Shown here: positions 50,848 through 62,882 of the stretch, one piece after another
Layout: each line of letters opens with the position of its first letter
How positions within the stretch are numbered: position 1 is the stretch's first letter
NCBI RefSeq assembly: GCF_028389875.1
Contig: NC_084702.1
Span: 40,237,053-40,301,052, forward strand
DNA: 64,000 nt
From: Rhea pennata
Lineage: Eukaryota > Chordata > Aves > Rheiformes > Rheidae
Reading direction: 5' to 3'
Notes under the pieces: model-generated
Seen by the model: only the letters and a program-made list of their open reading frames with translations
What the model was told of the DNA's origin: nothing
Database searches by the model: none
Translations under genes and position numbers: made by a program

Positions 50848-53522
50848 CTGCAAGAGCAGACAGAGAAGTCTGCTCTTTCAAACATCAGTCAGTCTTAAAG
50901 GACTGGGGCAAGTATGGTAAAATACAGAGGCAGGCTCCTCGGTGCTAGTTACAAATGACAAATGCGTGCTGCTCAAAGAGGTAGCAAAGGCTAAGAAAGT
51001 TAGAGTCTAATGGACCCCAGTGTGTCCAGGAGGATGTTTTCTTGCTAGAGTATAGCAGGGATGGTTATCGTCTTATGCTCATACAGATAACTGTTATAGG
51101 AATGCCAGTCCTCTTCTCAGTCCTCCTGTAAAACACAACAAAATCCTCTTGTTTAGCCTTTAATTGATTTACTCCTATTCAGGTGCCAAGACATTGCTCC
51201 AGCTGCATTCAGTGTATACAAGTGTGTGCTGACTGGTAGAAAAATAAACTGGAAAAACAAATGGTTGACAGATACACTGATTAAGCTGGTCAGAAACTTT
51301 GGCTGAAGCCTCAGCGTGACAGCATTCTTACGAAAAACCATATTAACAGCACCTCCATTCTCTTACTGGGGAATGACAGAATTAACTGTTCAATACATAC
51401 TTGAAGAGAGATGCCATGAGATTCCAAGAATGAGAAAAGTTTTGTGATTGCTGAAAATTTGAGAGAGTAATTCTGTAACCCTATGTGGAAGAATAAATAA
51501 CCATAACTGCAACCTGGTGGCTTTAATGCAAACTAATGGTCCAATATATTTGGAATCATTATTTGAAAAGGATTAAAGCACAATTGCGTAGGAGAAACAC
51601 TTCTTTTTGGATTATTTTGTCTTGCAGGATGCTTTTGACTTTATAAAAGCAAAACTTTTTTGCAAATACCAGCTAGTCAGAACTAGGCTAGGCAAAGGCA
51701 ATGTGGGTAAAGAGGTCTTCTAAGGACTATGCAGATCCAACAGTTAAATTGACAATAGGTGATTCACCTCTCAAGCTGGTGAATGTAGCCTTTATTCTTT
51801 GGTTGTTTGATGGCATTCATTTTGTTAACTCTGAAGCCTACAAAGATGTTAAAATCTAAAAAGTTGGAACACAGCCTGAGACCTTAAGAGGAACAAACGG
51901 CATTTCTGTATCAGCAGGAACTTTGGCTCAGAGTAAGACTTTGTATTTGAACTGAAATATTTCTTCAGAAATTGTGGGTGTTTTCTATATATTGGAAGTA
52001 CTGAAATGCAAAAATAAACACTCTGGAGGTCAAGAGCTGCAACCTATTCAATAGTACTTAAGTTTGGTACAGCAATGAATGAAAGCTTTAAGACGCAGAA
52101 GATCCTGAATTAATTTTCATTCCCTTTTCCTTTGACAATTAAAATTTTCCCAACTGAATTTTTGAAATATAACCCTCAATGATTCCACATGCAAGAGGAG
52201 ATTTCATGTCTTAAAAAATATTCCATCATATGAGGAAAGGAAGAGAATATGTAACTGTGTAGTGAGCTGCATTAGCAAGAACACAGCCACCGGGCAGAGC
52301 GAAGCAATTATTCTCCTCTGCCAGGTGCTCGTGACGCTTCTCCTGGATTGCATGTCCAGTTTTGCCTACCCCGATACACCAGAGGTGTTCACAAACTAGG
52401 GGGAGTTCAGCAGATCATCATATAGCTGGTTAGAGGGCTGGAGTACACGACACAAGCAGAGGCTAAGGGAACTGGTTCGTTTAGTTTGAAACAGAGAAAG
52501 CTGAGAGTGGGGAGTCTAATTGTAGTTCTATCTGTAATAGTTTTAGCGTTAAATTGTAATACCTCTATTATGGGTGGGTTTACCTCATCTTCTAAAACAT
52601 TACATATCCTACCTGTTTAGACAGAGAGCCCATCCCACAAGAAACACTGGCATTTTGTAATAAAACATTCAATTGTCATCTGTTAGTGGAAGACTTGATG
52701 AGGAATAAATTTCAGTTCACCTGTGAGGATTCAACTTCTCTGAGCAATTCTTCCAGGGATGGGACCCAAATAACATGAAATCCCTAGAGGATGGCAAGCA
52801 CATCTTTTAGATGGCCCCTCTTCTTTGCTCATAGAAGACATGGGACTGGATGCAGAAGCAATTTCAACAGATTTCAGTTGCTCAGTACTGATAGTGGCCA
52901 TTAAGAGGATATATATGACTTAGTAGTAGGTCGGTACAGTTCACAAGTGATGAGGTGGTTGAATTGCCAATCTTGGGATCTAAAGACTTCGCTGATCTCT
53001 TGCTTGTCTATCACCACCAGTTTAAAAGCCATGCAACTGCAGCTCGGCTAATGATTTTTGAACAATGTTGAAGTATTCCAACACAATCTCCAGTAGCTCT
53101 GAAACTTTAACGAGAGCATGAAACATCCATAAACAGCAAGACAGGACTGAACACCCAAAAGGCGCAGGGCTCTGGAATAAAATATCACTGCTATTAGTCA
53201 GTTATGCCTCCAGACTTCATTGAGAGCATTACTTAGCCTCAGGGCTCTTGGTGTAGGATCAAAATGCCATGGTCAAGTAATACAAGGTGCCATCTATTAG
53301 TGGTTGCATAGCCTGCTCTCCCAAAATAAAGCCAGTATAAAAGCATAAGGTTGACATAAACTCTGTATTAGCTGCATATATTCTGGAAAATGTGACAGAA
53401 ATGCAATCATGTACCCAGCATTACAATTCTGTGGGCCATCCAGTAGCACAGAGGTTCAGCATTAACCTTGTGGAACTACGGCTAGACTCCATGGCATAAA
53501 CTTATATGTGAAACCATGGTAC

Positions 53523-53668
53523 TAGATTCTTCTTCAGATACTGATTGGCTGCCAGATGTTTACAGATGAACTGAAAACACTGTTTACAGGTCGGTACATG
53601 GTAATATTTCCAAGCAAACAAGAGACTAAAGAGGTGACGATAAAAATCAAAACAAGTCTGTAAATGAC
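53523..53668 (-). CDS. Internal exon, boundaries approximate
   Basis: A coding-like minus-strand frame: HLQTCFDFYRHLFSLLFAWK, then YYHVPTCKQCFQFICKHLAA. Two acceptors are possible (53668 after caacaag, or 53657 after ggtcatttacag). Several donors are also possible, including TCT/gtaaac at 53564 and CTA/gtacca at 53523. The aromatic and Cys-rich, helical character continues that of the neighbouring exons. The exact limits cannot be fixed by eye. Confidence 0.45.
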
Positions 53669-54455
53669 CTTGTTGAAAGCTCTTACTTACCAAAACACTT
53701 CCTGGAATATTTCACCACTGTGAAGTCATATCATAAGAAATCTCATAGAGATTTCAATGAGATTTCAAGAATCTCATTTCTCAGACAGAAATAATAAAAG
53801 TTACTAAAAATGTTGCATTTTTCTACACTTCTTTTTAATACAGCACAGCATCATCTCTTTAGCTGTTGCATTTTCCTGTATAATACTATGCATTTTACTG
53901 AAAATATGTGGTCAAAAACTAAGATAAGTTAAACAGTGACAGAGATCCATATTAAAAACCTATAGAATTAACAATAAAATTGTGCATTAACTGCAGTTAG
54001 ATTATTACCTTCCATATTATCTACACAAATTAAAGAAAATTTTAAGACAAATTACACTGGTTGTTTCACAAAATCCCATAATCCTGCATTTCTTGAGTGA
54101 TTCTAGTTGCAGGTTACAAGAAGTTCTTAAATTCTCTCCAGTTGAAAGGCTAGAATTGACAATGCAAAATGATGCAAGAATTTAAAAACAAAATGCATAA
54201 ACTTTTTGTTATAAACCTTGTCTTTTCCTCCATGACCACAGTGGTTTGGATATGCAACAGTTTCACAGCCTAGATGATGGGGGAGATCAACTGTGACAAG
54301 GGACTACACAGCCAGTAATTGCACAAATCGACTCCAACCTAGACTTCAAAAAATAAAAAACTCGGTGTCGAGAGCCTGAAACAGTGCCTGTTGATCAGTC
54401 CTGCTGTCATTCTACGAGCTAGGAGCCAGGAAAAAAAAGACAGTCCTTCCGTCAC

Positions 54456-54550
54456 GATCCTTGTAGTTCTCAATGTACAATTCAATTAGGTGGTAGCTGA
54501 GCTTCAGTAAATCCAACAACTGAAGTTTGTGTATTTTGTCAACCTGAACC
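54456..54550 (-). CDS. Exon with uncertain 3' boundary; could be a terminal exon
   Basis: The acceptor tttctcactgatacag precedes a frame that starts in the phase required by the exon at 54910. It reads VQVDKIHKLQLLDLLKLSYH, then LIELYIENYKD. The end is unclear. A weak donor GATC/gtgacg would end it at 54456 in phase 1, fitting a downstream exon that starts at 53668. Without splicing the frame runs on to a stop at 54412-54414. A TTTTTTTT tract follows the DRDGRT residues. The 5' part is confident; the 3' part is not. Confidence 0.5.
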
Positions 54551-54778
54551 CTGTATCAGTGAGAAATGACTATCTGCTCACCCAAAGAGGTAGCCAATAT
54601 AGAGTCTTAGTAAGGAAAAACAAACACTGCTTTTCCATACGTGTCTTCAAACAGAAGAGGATGAAGGCCTTTTCATTATGTCTTAAGAACAACACACCCG
54701 TAAAATAACAACATATAACACAGGAAAAGCAGAATGGAGACCTTTCTTATAGGAAGAAAAGCTTACTACTTTCCTTAC

Positions 54779-54910
54779 AGCGAAGGACTAACAAAGACGG
54801 GAGATGTCGCCAGGAGACCTTCTCTACAACGAAGAATGAGCTTTGATGGGCTGCACCCACAGAGCAACGCAGCATCCACGCAGTACAAAAATCTGCTCGC
54901 CGCTAACTTA
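54779..54910 (-). CDS. Internal exon, 132 nt (44 codons)
   Basis: The acceptor ctctgatcacatccttgttcag and donor GCT/gtaagg flank an open frame reading KLAASRFLYCVDAALLCGC and on through LILRCREGLLATSP. Phase is 2 on entry and 2 on exit, consistent with both neighbours (56803 and 54550). The segment is CpG-richer than its surroundings, as expected for coding DNA. Oddly, the plus strand is also open here and ends in its own stop, with an AG (ccttacag) lying over the minus donor. I prefer the minus reading because of phase continuity. Confidence 0.6.
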
Positions 54911-56777
54911 CTGAACAAGGATGTGATCAGAGTGGTTCATTAATGAAGAGCGTACAGAAACATACAAGCTGAGATTTTAAAAAGGTGAAATACAGATGTT
55001 ATGTTTTGCAGTGACAAAAGCTTTTTGCCCCATCATTCAGATAATTTATTGCTTTCTCATTCACTAGATGTTGAAGCCTTAAAGTATGCCCAGTATTCCT
55101 GACAGTATAGCTGCTTTTCAGTGAATTTTAATGAATGTATTACTCGGATTTTTTTCACTTCTTTCTTTTTTCACTCCCCTATAAGGGAGCCTATCAATTT
55201 CAAAAACAGGTCCTTCCACACTACCATAATTTATTTAGAAAATCTAATAATAAATGTAAAAAATTGCCCTAAAAATTATGGGTAAACATTACCCATATTC
55301 AAAATTTCAAAATTTTGCATCTTGACCTCTTAAACATTTTTTTTCAATTCACTCTGTTTTGAATGATCTAAGAGGAAAAAGGCACCTGAGATAAGTAAAC
55401 TGATTTTAGAATTTACTTTTTAACAAAAACAGAATATCCTTGTGGGCATACACACTTTATGTCAATGCTTTGCCCAAAACAATTTTATTATGGTCAAGAT
55501 AATACTTCGGTGGGTGAGAGAGGGAAGGGAGGAATGGGACAGTAGAAGAGTAAGAGTTTTTAATACATGCATTGAGAAAATCTTGTATCACTGTAGCTTA
55601 AAAGAGCTATATATGCGAGGTTCCCAGCAACTCTAAGATGTCACTAAATGCATTACCATTGCTTGCCATTTTGCACGTCACCTACAGCACAGCGTGAGAC
55701 TGGATTAGTCACACAGCCTAATGCTTTCTTGATACTTCTACCTAACTACAGTTCCTATGCTCAGTTCTCCCGTGGCCTAAAAGATGAAATGGCTTGCAAA
55801 TGTTTCTGTTTACTTTATTTTCCTCTTGAGCATCAACACTAAAAGTTGAAGTTTTAATGCTGCCATTTCAAAAAGCAAAGGAGACTGTAAGAGTGGTAAC
55901 TCGCCTCATATATAATTTCATAACTGTATTTTATATTATTTTATTGGGAATAAAGAGCAGATTTGTATAAATGTGTGGTACATTCAGTTCCCTCATGTGG
56001 CAGCGAAGAGCAGTAACTGCTTGACTCTTGGGATATTTTTATTTTATTTTCAAGCCAAGGTTGGACAGGTTTTGCATGAAAGATAGTTTAAATTCTCTAC
56101 ACTACCTAAGCTCTACTTTTACACTCCTTATGAAAACATATGAATCACACTAAGCAAAGCTTTCTTATGGCCTTGTAAATATACTTTCAAAAATATCTAG
56201 ACACGTTTACAATATACAAATGTTTCTACCAAAGAACTAAAAGTCCAAAATCTAATTTGAAAAATATTACTCACTTTCAAAAAATCCAATTAATTAAGAA
56301 GCAGGTTCTAAGTAAATCCATCTGTCCATTCTAACAGACAACTAATATCTTTGCCCAGAATATTAATTCTTGCCTGGCCACAGAAGTACTGACACTTAAT
56401 TCAATACTGTACCATCTTGCTAGAGGCAAAATGTAGAGTAGTTCTTTTGTAAACCTTATTAAAAATGTATGAGATATTTTTTATTTTGGAAAATTTAATT
56501 TTTTAATCCATAACCCTTAAATGTCATGCACATTAAAAACCAACATGCATTCTAAACAAAACAGGTCAGAAAGAGACAGCATATATTAATAATAATTAGG
56601 CTATTAGCATGGAATCCGAATGCTGGTCTTAACATGATTAGGTCATATGTCTCTGCAGCTAGTTGACTGACAATCTGAATTTTCTCAACATGCAAAGCTT
56701 TTGCCCCAAACTATTTTCATGGTAACTACGATGCACGTATTTTATGCAGGCATGACAAAGCAAATAAGAACACATAC

Positions 56778-56803
56778 CTGTATTTGTTCTCATCCAAGAA
56801 CAA
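56778..56803 (-). CDS. Small internal exon, 26 nt
   Basis: A 26-nt exon reading LFLDENKY plus two bases. The acceptor is tttctgacatctactag and the donor CAG/gtatgt. It enters in phase 0, matching the preceding exon, and leaves in phase 2, matching the exon at 54910 (the shared codon is AGT, Ser). The short length makes it weak alone; the phase agreement on both sides is the support. Confidence 0.5.
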
Positions 56804-57969
56804 CTAGTAGATGTCAGAAACGTAAGTTAAATGGGGAAAAATAACGATTAAAAAAGTTTGAGATGCAATTTCTTGTGTTACAAAAGATTCCTTGAAGACC
56901 TTATAAAACCAAAACATGTTTAAGACTATCCAGTATTGCCGTGGAACTCAAGAGAGACAACCTTGGAGAAGGAAGTTACTTTCTGCTGCAATGCCACTAA
57001 CTCAAAGGAGCTGGAAAACACAGGTACAGTCAATGCTAGACTCTGCTGCTAATCCAAGGAGATGCCAAAGCCACAAACTCCCTTTAGAAAGCTCCTTCCT
57101 AAACTTGATAGTACCTAGGGACTGCCAAAGGAGTCCGCTTTGCCCCATCCAGCTCTCACTTCATTTTATTCCACTTAAATTCAATTTCTATTCCAACGCT
57201 CTCTCTTATCACTAACAAAAACTTGGTGGGAATATACTCTTTGTCATTAAAATTTTTGTTTTTAGTTAAAGTAAAAGTCTCACCAGGCCCTTCAGTTTTA
57301 CTCTGCCCCGAAACACAAATCCTGACAAATGCAAGCACATCATGCAAGGAATGAAATACCCGTAATTATGGAACAAAGATTCGCAATAAGAAAGGTAGTG
57401 GAAATGAGTATGGAAAGTTTCCTAATGCACCCGATTAGCTTTCTAGTCCTCCATGTTCCTTTTAACATCAATGTCTACATTCAGACATTTATTATGAAAA
57501 ATAATATATGAAAATTAAAAAAAAAAAGGGGCAGCTGCAGCAGAATAAATCCTATGTAGGTCTTGTTCCTCTGATTTCACTTTTGTTTTTTTCTGCTCAA
57601 ATCTCCTTGCAGATAATTATATACTGAAATTCAAACACTAAAAAAAAAAGTTAAATTTTTAACCCACATTTTCTGGCAAGGCTTTCCAAAAGACTATTAC
57701 TTTTTAGGTGAGTGAATCAAATCCCGTTTTGATTTTTTAAAAAAACATCCTGACATATTAAATTACCTAAAAAAGCTAGTATGAGTCAAGATAGTTGCAA
57801 TGCTAATCTCAGTAAATGTCTTCCCTCCATCTGTTAATTGTTATGCTATTGTCAAACTAAGGGCAATGTATTAAGACACTGTATTTTATCTGCTCTGCTT
57901 TGGAAAAGACAAATTTTATAATTCAATGATAAGGGATTTGCTTTAACTCCCAGCTGACTCTCAAAGCAC

Positions 57970-58127
57970 CTTGTCTGATAGCTCAGTTTTTATCCACCTC
58001 CAATCAAGCTTCCCTTTACTGAAGAAACTATCTTTTTCTTTACATGTAGAAGTTGTAATTTCAGAGAGTCTTCTATTTCCTTTCAAAGAGCAGAAGATGC
58101 TCAAATCCAGCAGTAGGTTAAATATGA
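57970..58127 (-). CDS. Internal exon, 52 codons
   Basis: This exon begins after a very strong acceptor (a long T tract ending in ttgttctaag) and ends at AAG/gtgctt. It is 158 nt long, entering in phase 1 and leaving in phase 0. The frame is open throughout. It starts hydrophobic (FNLLLDLSIFC) and becomes polar, with a Trp-rich end (LDWRWIKTELSDK). Leaving in phase 0 fits the 26-nt exon at 56803, giving the junction TELSDK/LFLDENKY. Confidence 0.6.
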
Positions 58128-58674
58128 CTTAGAACAAAAAAAAACAACAAAAAGCATGGTTTCCTGCTATGCAGTCATCATCAACATGCAGTTACTAAAA
58201 ATAAGAATCATATGTAGATTCCACATAAAAATAAATTTGTAGGTGATTATAAAGTAATTACACTGGTAATTAAACAGAATTATTGCTTGCCATCAACCAC
58301 CTTGCAAACATCCATTCTTAATTATTTTCTTCCAATACAGACAATTTTTCTCAATCCAGTTGCATTTTCATTCTTCAAGATTAAAAACATGCTTTTATCA
58401 AAAAAAGTTTTGTCTCTTATATTTGAGGATTTCAGAACATTGACTACATTAATTTTAAGTAAACATACAAAATACATTAATTGAAACAATCACGGCCTTG
58501 CTTATTCCAAAGACATTTAGTTCACCATTTTGCAGGCATCTAAGTAAGAATCCAATCAGTTCAAACACCTGCTCCTTTTTCCATCAAAGTTAGTCGAAAT
58601 AATAAATGTAAATAGCAGCAGCACCCACCCTAACTACTAAAAATCACAGACAGACTGCAAAGAGGATGGAATAC

Positions 58675-58731
58675 CTTTTTTGTCCCCAAAGTGCCTTCTC
58701 CATCTCTAGCTCGTGGAATACTATTCCTTCC
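58675..58731 (-). CDS. Internal exon, 19 codons, phase 0 to 0
   Basis: The acceptor gggcttttgcacag precedes 57 nt, and AAG/gtattc is the donor. The frame is hydrophilic and coding-like (GRNSIPRARDGEGTLGTKK). It ends in phase 0, while the next clear exon at 58127 needs phase 1. A small exon of 3n+1 nt must therefore lie between them; a weak 16-nt candidate is at 58301-58316 (NGCLQ). This is the most upstream exon with good support. Confidence 0.5.
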
Positions 58732-60768
58732 CTGTGCAAAAGCCCTATGCAAAATTATCACTTTGAAAGCATCAACTTGTGCACTTATTCAAAAAAAAAC
58801 GTAGCCTGATGCTCTACCCAGAAACGTCCCAGCAGCGTGCTACAAACAAGCAGCCTCTGCCTAAACGTGTCCATATATGCTTCAAAGGTCTGTACGTCTG
58901 TAGGTAGCAGTATATTAGATTAACGTAAAAACAAAGCTTCAGTGCGGCCAAATCTGGCAATGACTAGCAATAGTTACGACTGTTTAACAGCTTGTATGAA
59001 AGGATCAGGAGACTGGCATGTATACGCCTGCGGTCAGGTCGGCACCCTTCAGAACGGCTCACTGCCATACTTTTAATAGCGTGATCTGTAAAGAAGGGGT
59101 AAACTGGCACCTCTCAAATGTGCAAAGGATGCTGGAAAAAGGGAGAAGTTGAAATAAACTTCTTGGATTGTTTAACTGTAGATTTTAGATTCTCTGTTTA
59201 GCCGTGTCTTACTACGATGTGGTAGGAAGCACTGTCACCTGGACACTCAGGACGTGATCCTACCGTAGGCTGCCCTTTACCAAATTTGTGAGAGAAATTT
59301 CTCTGTAACAAAGCAACAATTTATTTTCTGAATTTAGCAAGTAAAATTATATTTATTGAAACCAAAATAAAAGTATTTAATCGAAATCTCAGGTATTTAT
59401 AGCACATAAAGCATTACTATCCACTACGTTGCCTCACTTACTTAACTGTGATCATGGAAACCTTTTTTCCCTCCTTTTAAAGTAGTACCTGAACAAGTAA
59501 GAGTTTAAATAACTTTAATCTAAGGACAGCTGGGTAGTCTACTTACACTTCCCACTCTTAGTATGAATTTAGGATAAGCTAAGAGAAGAACAATTATTCC
59601 ATCATACAGCTGCTCACTACTTAAACTCAGATTTACCTTTTCTCTAAGGCTGTATCTTTTCCACCATCATCAGCAATATATAATGTGTATTACTAAACTC
59701 ACAGAAAAATGTCAATAAATTAAGAACAAAGATATATCTTCCTTGCTGTCAACAGCATTCTGTGAGTTCACAGTCTGCAATTGTATTAACATCACTCCAT
59801 CTAACACTGAAGTATTTTAATAAAGACATATACTTGACTTACTTGTACTGCCTTTTTATGGCAAAAAAACAATGGGTAAGATTATTATTCACCTAATAAT
59901 AAACAAAGATAAGACAAGAATACTGTAAAACATAATTCCCTTTAAAGAGAGACTTTAATCTTGAGTCAGGAGATAAAACTCAGTATTCAAGTTTGATGTT
60001 CTATAGGTAAACATACCGTGTGTGGCAGGAGAGAAAAGAGAGATAAAGGAAGAAAAAGTCTACAAGATGCATATATCACATACAAGGAATACTGAAAGAT
60101 ACTTCCTCTCCCTAAGTATCTGTTACAGCATTTTCTGAAACAATATCTACGCTTATATAATTGGTAGCATAATATTTCTCCAACTTTATCTTGGCTCATG
60201 CCTAACCGTTACAAAATTCAGGACAAGATGCTGCAGCTGAAGATCTTGCTGCATCTCCTCAGCTGCCTATGCAACAACTCTAAATATCGACTGTAGAGAC
60301 CAAAAAACAAAAAAGCTTTCTCTATGCTCTTTGTTAAGAAAACTTTTCTTTACTCTTCTTCCTTTTTAGTCTCTGCAGTAATGAAGGAAACAAGGAACTT
60401 GCTGAATGCACAAATTGCCTTAGTTCTTTGTATTTGGTAACTCTGCAAATTTACTGTTACATTTGTGCAGTACAGAATTGTGCAAGGTTTGGATGGTTTA
60501 TGATTTCATAGTGCATCTGCAGAGTTCCTATGTATTTTTTTCTGAGATTCATCCAAACAAAAATAACTGAACAAACAGCAATCTGTGATGCTAACATGGA
60601 CATCATCTTAGCTGGAAAATTCAGTGTGCCCTCAAAAGCAAAGTAAGTAATTTTACCACTGCACCAAAGATCACTTCACAAATTAGAATAACTACTTTAA
60701 ACATTTAGTAAGTCCGATTTTCATGGGTGATCTTGGCAAATCTAGTGCCAATATATGCAGAGAAATAC

Positions 60769-60786
60769 TATATGTGTATATATATG

Positions 60787-60833
<47 letters not shown>
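60769..60833. repeat. Compound TATATG/(TG)n/TATA microsatellite
   Basis: tatgtgtatatatatgtata grades into about 18 TG units and ends with tatatatt. It is a purine-pyrimidine alternating tract and probably length-polymorphic. Confidence 0.97.
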
Positions 60834-62860
60834 TATTTTTTTTAAGAATGAAGCTGCACAGACCATCTAGAAAAAAAAAGGGAGCACAGATCTAGAGGAG
60901 CACTGAACATTTTATATTTAACACTAGCTTGTATTATACACTCTGGTATAATCTTCTGCTAGGAAAACTTACATTCTGTAGACAAACACTCAAAAGAGTG
61001 ACAGATTTAAACATGGAAAGAAATCAAAAGTAACTAGTGATTTGGGTGCTTGAAGATGGTTTACATGAGGCCTCCAAATTATTTTACAACACAGGTTCCT
61101 CAGAGTTTCTTACAGAGCACAAATACAACAGTTTAAATACCAATAAGGGAGAAAGTTGTTAGGATAAAAGAACATTAAAGAAATGGGTATAAGCTTTGCC
61201 AAATGTCCAGCTCAGACTCAGAAGAAGGTTCCTAAACACTGTGATGGCGAAGCTCTGGCAGGGCTTCCAATCAACACAGTGGGGTGAAAAAAATGACTAA
61301 TTTATAATGAAGATCAGTGAATTTATGGAGGTATATGACATGTCAATCTCACGAAGGCAGACTCTATGGCCCAAGGCACCAACTTCTAGCTCCAGGTTCT
61401 TAAATCCTCACCCAAAAAGATGGCCCCACTCAAAATCATGAGTCACATCCGAGTACTGAACTCGCTGGATGGACTACAGCAAAGCAGCCTTCAGAAGGAT
61501 TAGACTCATTTCTCAAACACGCTAAATGTTAACTCATATTAAAAAATAAGCCCCAAATCCATTGTTTACTGACAGCTAAGGTCAGCTAGTAACACAAACG
61601 CCTCTAGGATCTTAAACTCACGCGGTGCAAGGCTTCACAAGCAAGCAGCCCTCCTCCGCAGCTTGCCCTATGCTTCCTGCTTGCAGGAGCGTCAGTACTA
61701 AGCCCCAGCACCCTATAAAGCTTTCAGCTCTATTTCCCACACGTCATAAACAGCGGCATGCACCTTAACGTTATCAAACCTGCAAAATCTTAGAAGCGGC
61801 TTGGTACTCTTTGAGTCAACAGAGTAGTATATCTGATGTCGCCCAGTCCATTTGTTTATTTTGCTCTAATATTTGTGACATCTGGCAAGATAAAAATTCA
61901 TTTTGTCCAGGCTCTTAGCTTAGTGCAATATTCCCTAGATCACTGGGTACTTTAAACTGCATCTCTCCCACACCTAATTTCTCATCAAACATCCTAAACC
62001 ATGTTAGACTCAGTGATGTCAGAAATAGCTCCAGGGGATATTGTATTTTGTCGCTGTGAAACAAGCACAGCAGGCTACTTCAGTGAATAATCTTTTTCAT
62101 TAAATTTTTAAGAAGTGAAATATCATTAGATGTTACATTCTCCATAATCTGTATCATTTTGTAAAATAATTGAAAAATGAGTTAATTGATCCATGTTTTA
62201 CCATTTTTTAAAATTCTCTTGGGTACAGAGCAAAGAGAAAGTCTTCAAAACTCAGAGAAGCAGTTTTGGTTTTAGTCCCGCATTTGAACTGAGTCCCAAA
62301 AGGGACAATCTGTAGCAAAGCGAACAGAGGGAGAATATTTAGTTTTGTTGCCATTGTAGGACTGATTTCCATACAACAGAAAGAAAATATTCTCAGTCAG
62401 CTCTTGTCCAAATGGAAAATCTCTTTCATTGCAATCTTCGTATCTGTTTCTGCAACATCTCATCTCTTATAGCCCACTGCTTATATATTGAAACCCCCCT
62501 GAAGCTTTCTTTATTCAATTTTTTCTTTAAATGCAGTCTTGTAATGCTTGTTTCAGATACACAACAGAAATCAATTTTAATTTTCTCCCTGTGCCTTCAT
62601 TCTGCCAACTGGTGTATGAAGAACATTTAGACCACACTGCCTAGCTTAGAAGATTTTGCAGAAAAAGGATCCTTTCACCCTTCAATAATTGTATATAACC
62701 AAATAATCAGCATTTGATTGAAAATAACTCTCATCAAAAACAAGGAAAGTTTGTTTAAATGGAAAGAAAAGTTTGCCATTCCTCAAAACTCACTTCACAA
62801 ATTGAGGTCTTAACCAAAGCACATCCTGATTTCTAACAAGCAAATTCTTTAAAAACTTAC

Positions 62861-62882
62861 CTGTGGTAATAACTTCTTGTGG
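62861..62882 (-). CDS. Possible 22-nt microexon of the minus-strand gene
   Basis: On the minus strand a pyrimidine-rich acceptor (cttctttcttctaag) is followed by 22 nt and then a near-consensus donor, CAG/gtaagt. All three frames are open; one reads PQEVITT, ending in phase 1. Its position upstream of the clearer exons suggests it belongs to the same transcript. The phase link to the next exon at 58731 cannot be shown, and such short exons arise easily by chance. Confidence 0.3.

Larger units (their letters stand above)
26949..58731 (-). other. Multi-exon minus-strand protein-coding gene (exons listed separately), unidentified helical protein
   Basis: Seen: a series of short open segments on the minus strand, each bounded by an AG acceptor and usually a good GT donor. 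The last eight (40340-40531, 40029-40088, 39793-39904, 39163-39367, 38680-38702, 38447-38477, 29117-29348, 26949-27383) join in phase at all seven junctions into 1290 nt, 430 codons including the stop. Upstream, the exons from 58127 to 54550 join in phase, as do those from 50847 to 45824. Two gaps remain where phases do not fit (between 58675 and 58127, and between 45824 and 40531), and the join around 54.4-50.8 kb is uncertain. The peptide is rich in Leu, Phe and Tyr in amphipathic spacing, with no signal peptide or obvious transmembrane segment. Inferred: a large alpha-helical, perhaps solenoid, protein. No family is recognised. The promoter is not identified and may be right of the window. 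A TTTATT near 25915 (AATAAA on the minus strand) could be the poly(A) signal. Confidence 0.7.

Noticed and set aside
50475..50885. A 136-codon minus-strand open frame
   Set aside because: A strong acceptor and a donor define a 40-nt exon within it that joins the next exon in phase; the rest has no recognisable motif and is probably intron.
57284..57321. 38-nt minus-strand exon with good splice sites (FVFRGRVKLKGL)
   Set aside because: Its phase fits neither the exon at 57970 nor the one at 56803, whereas those two join each other in phase without it.
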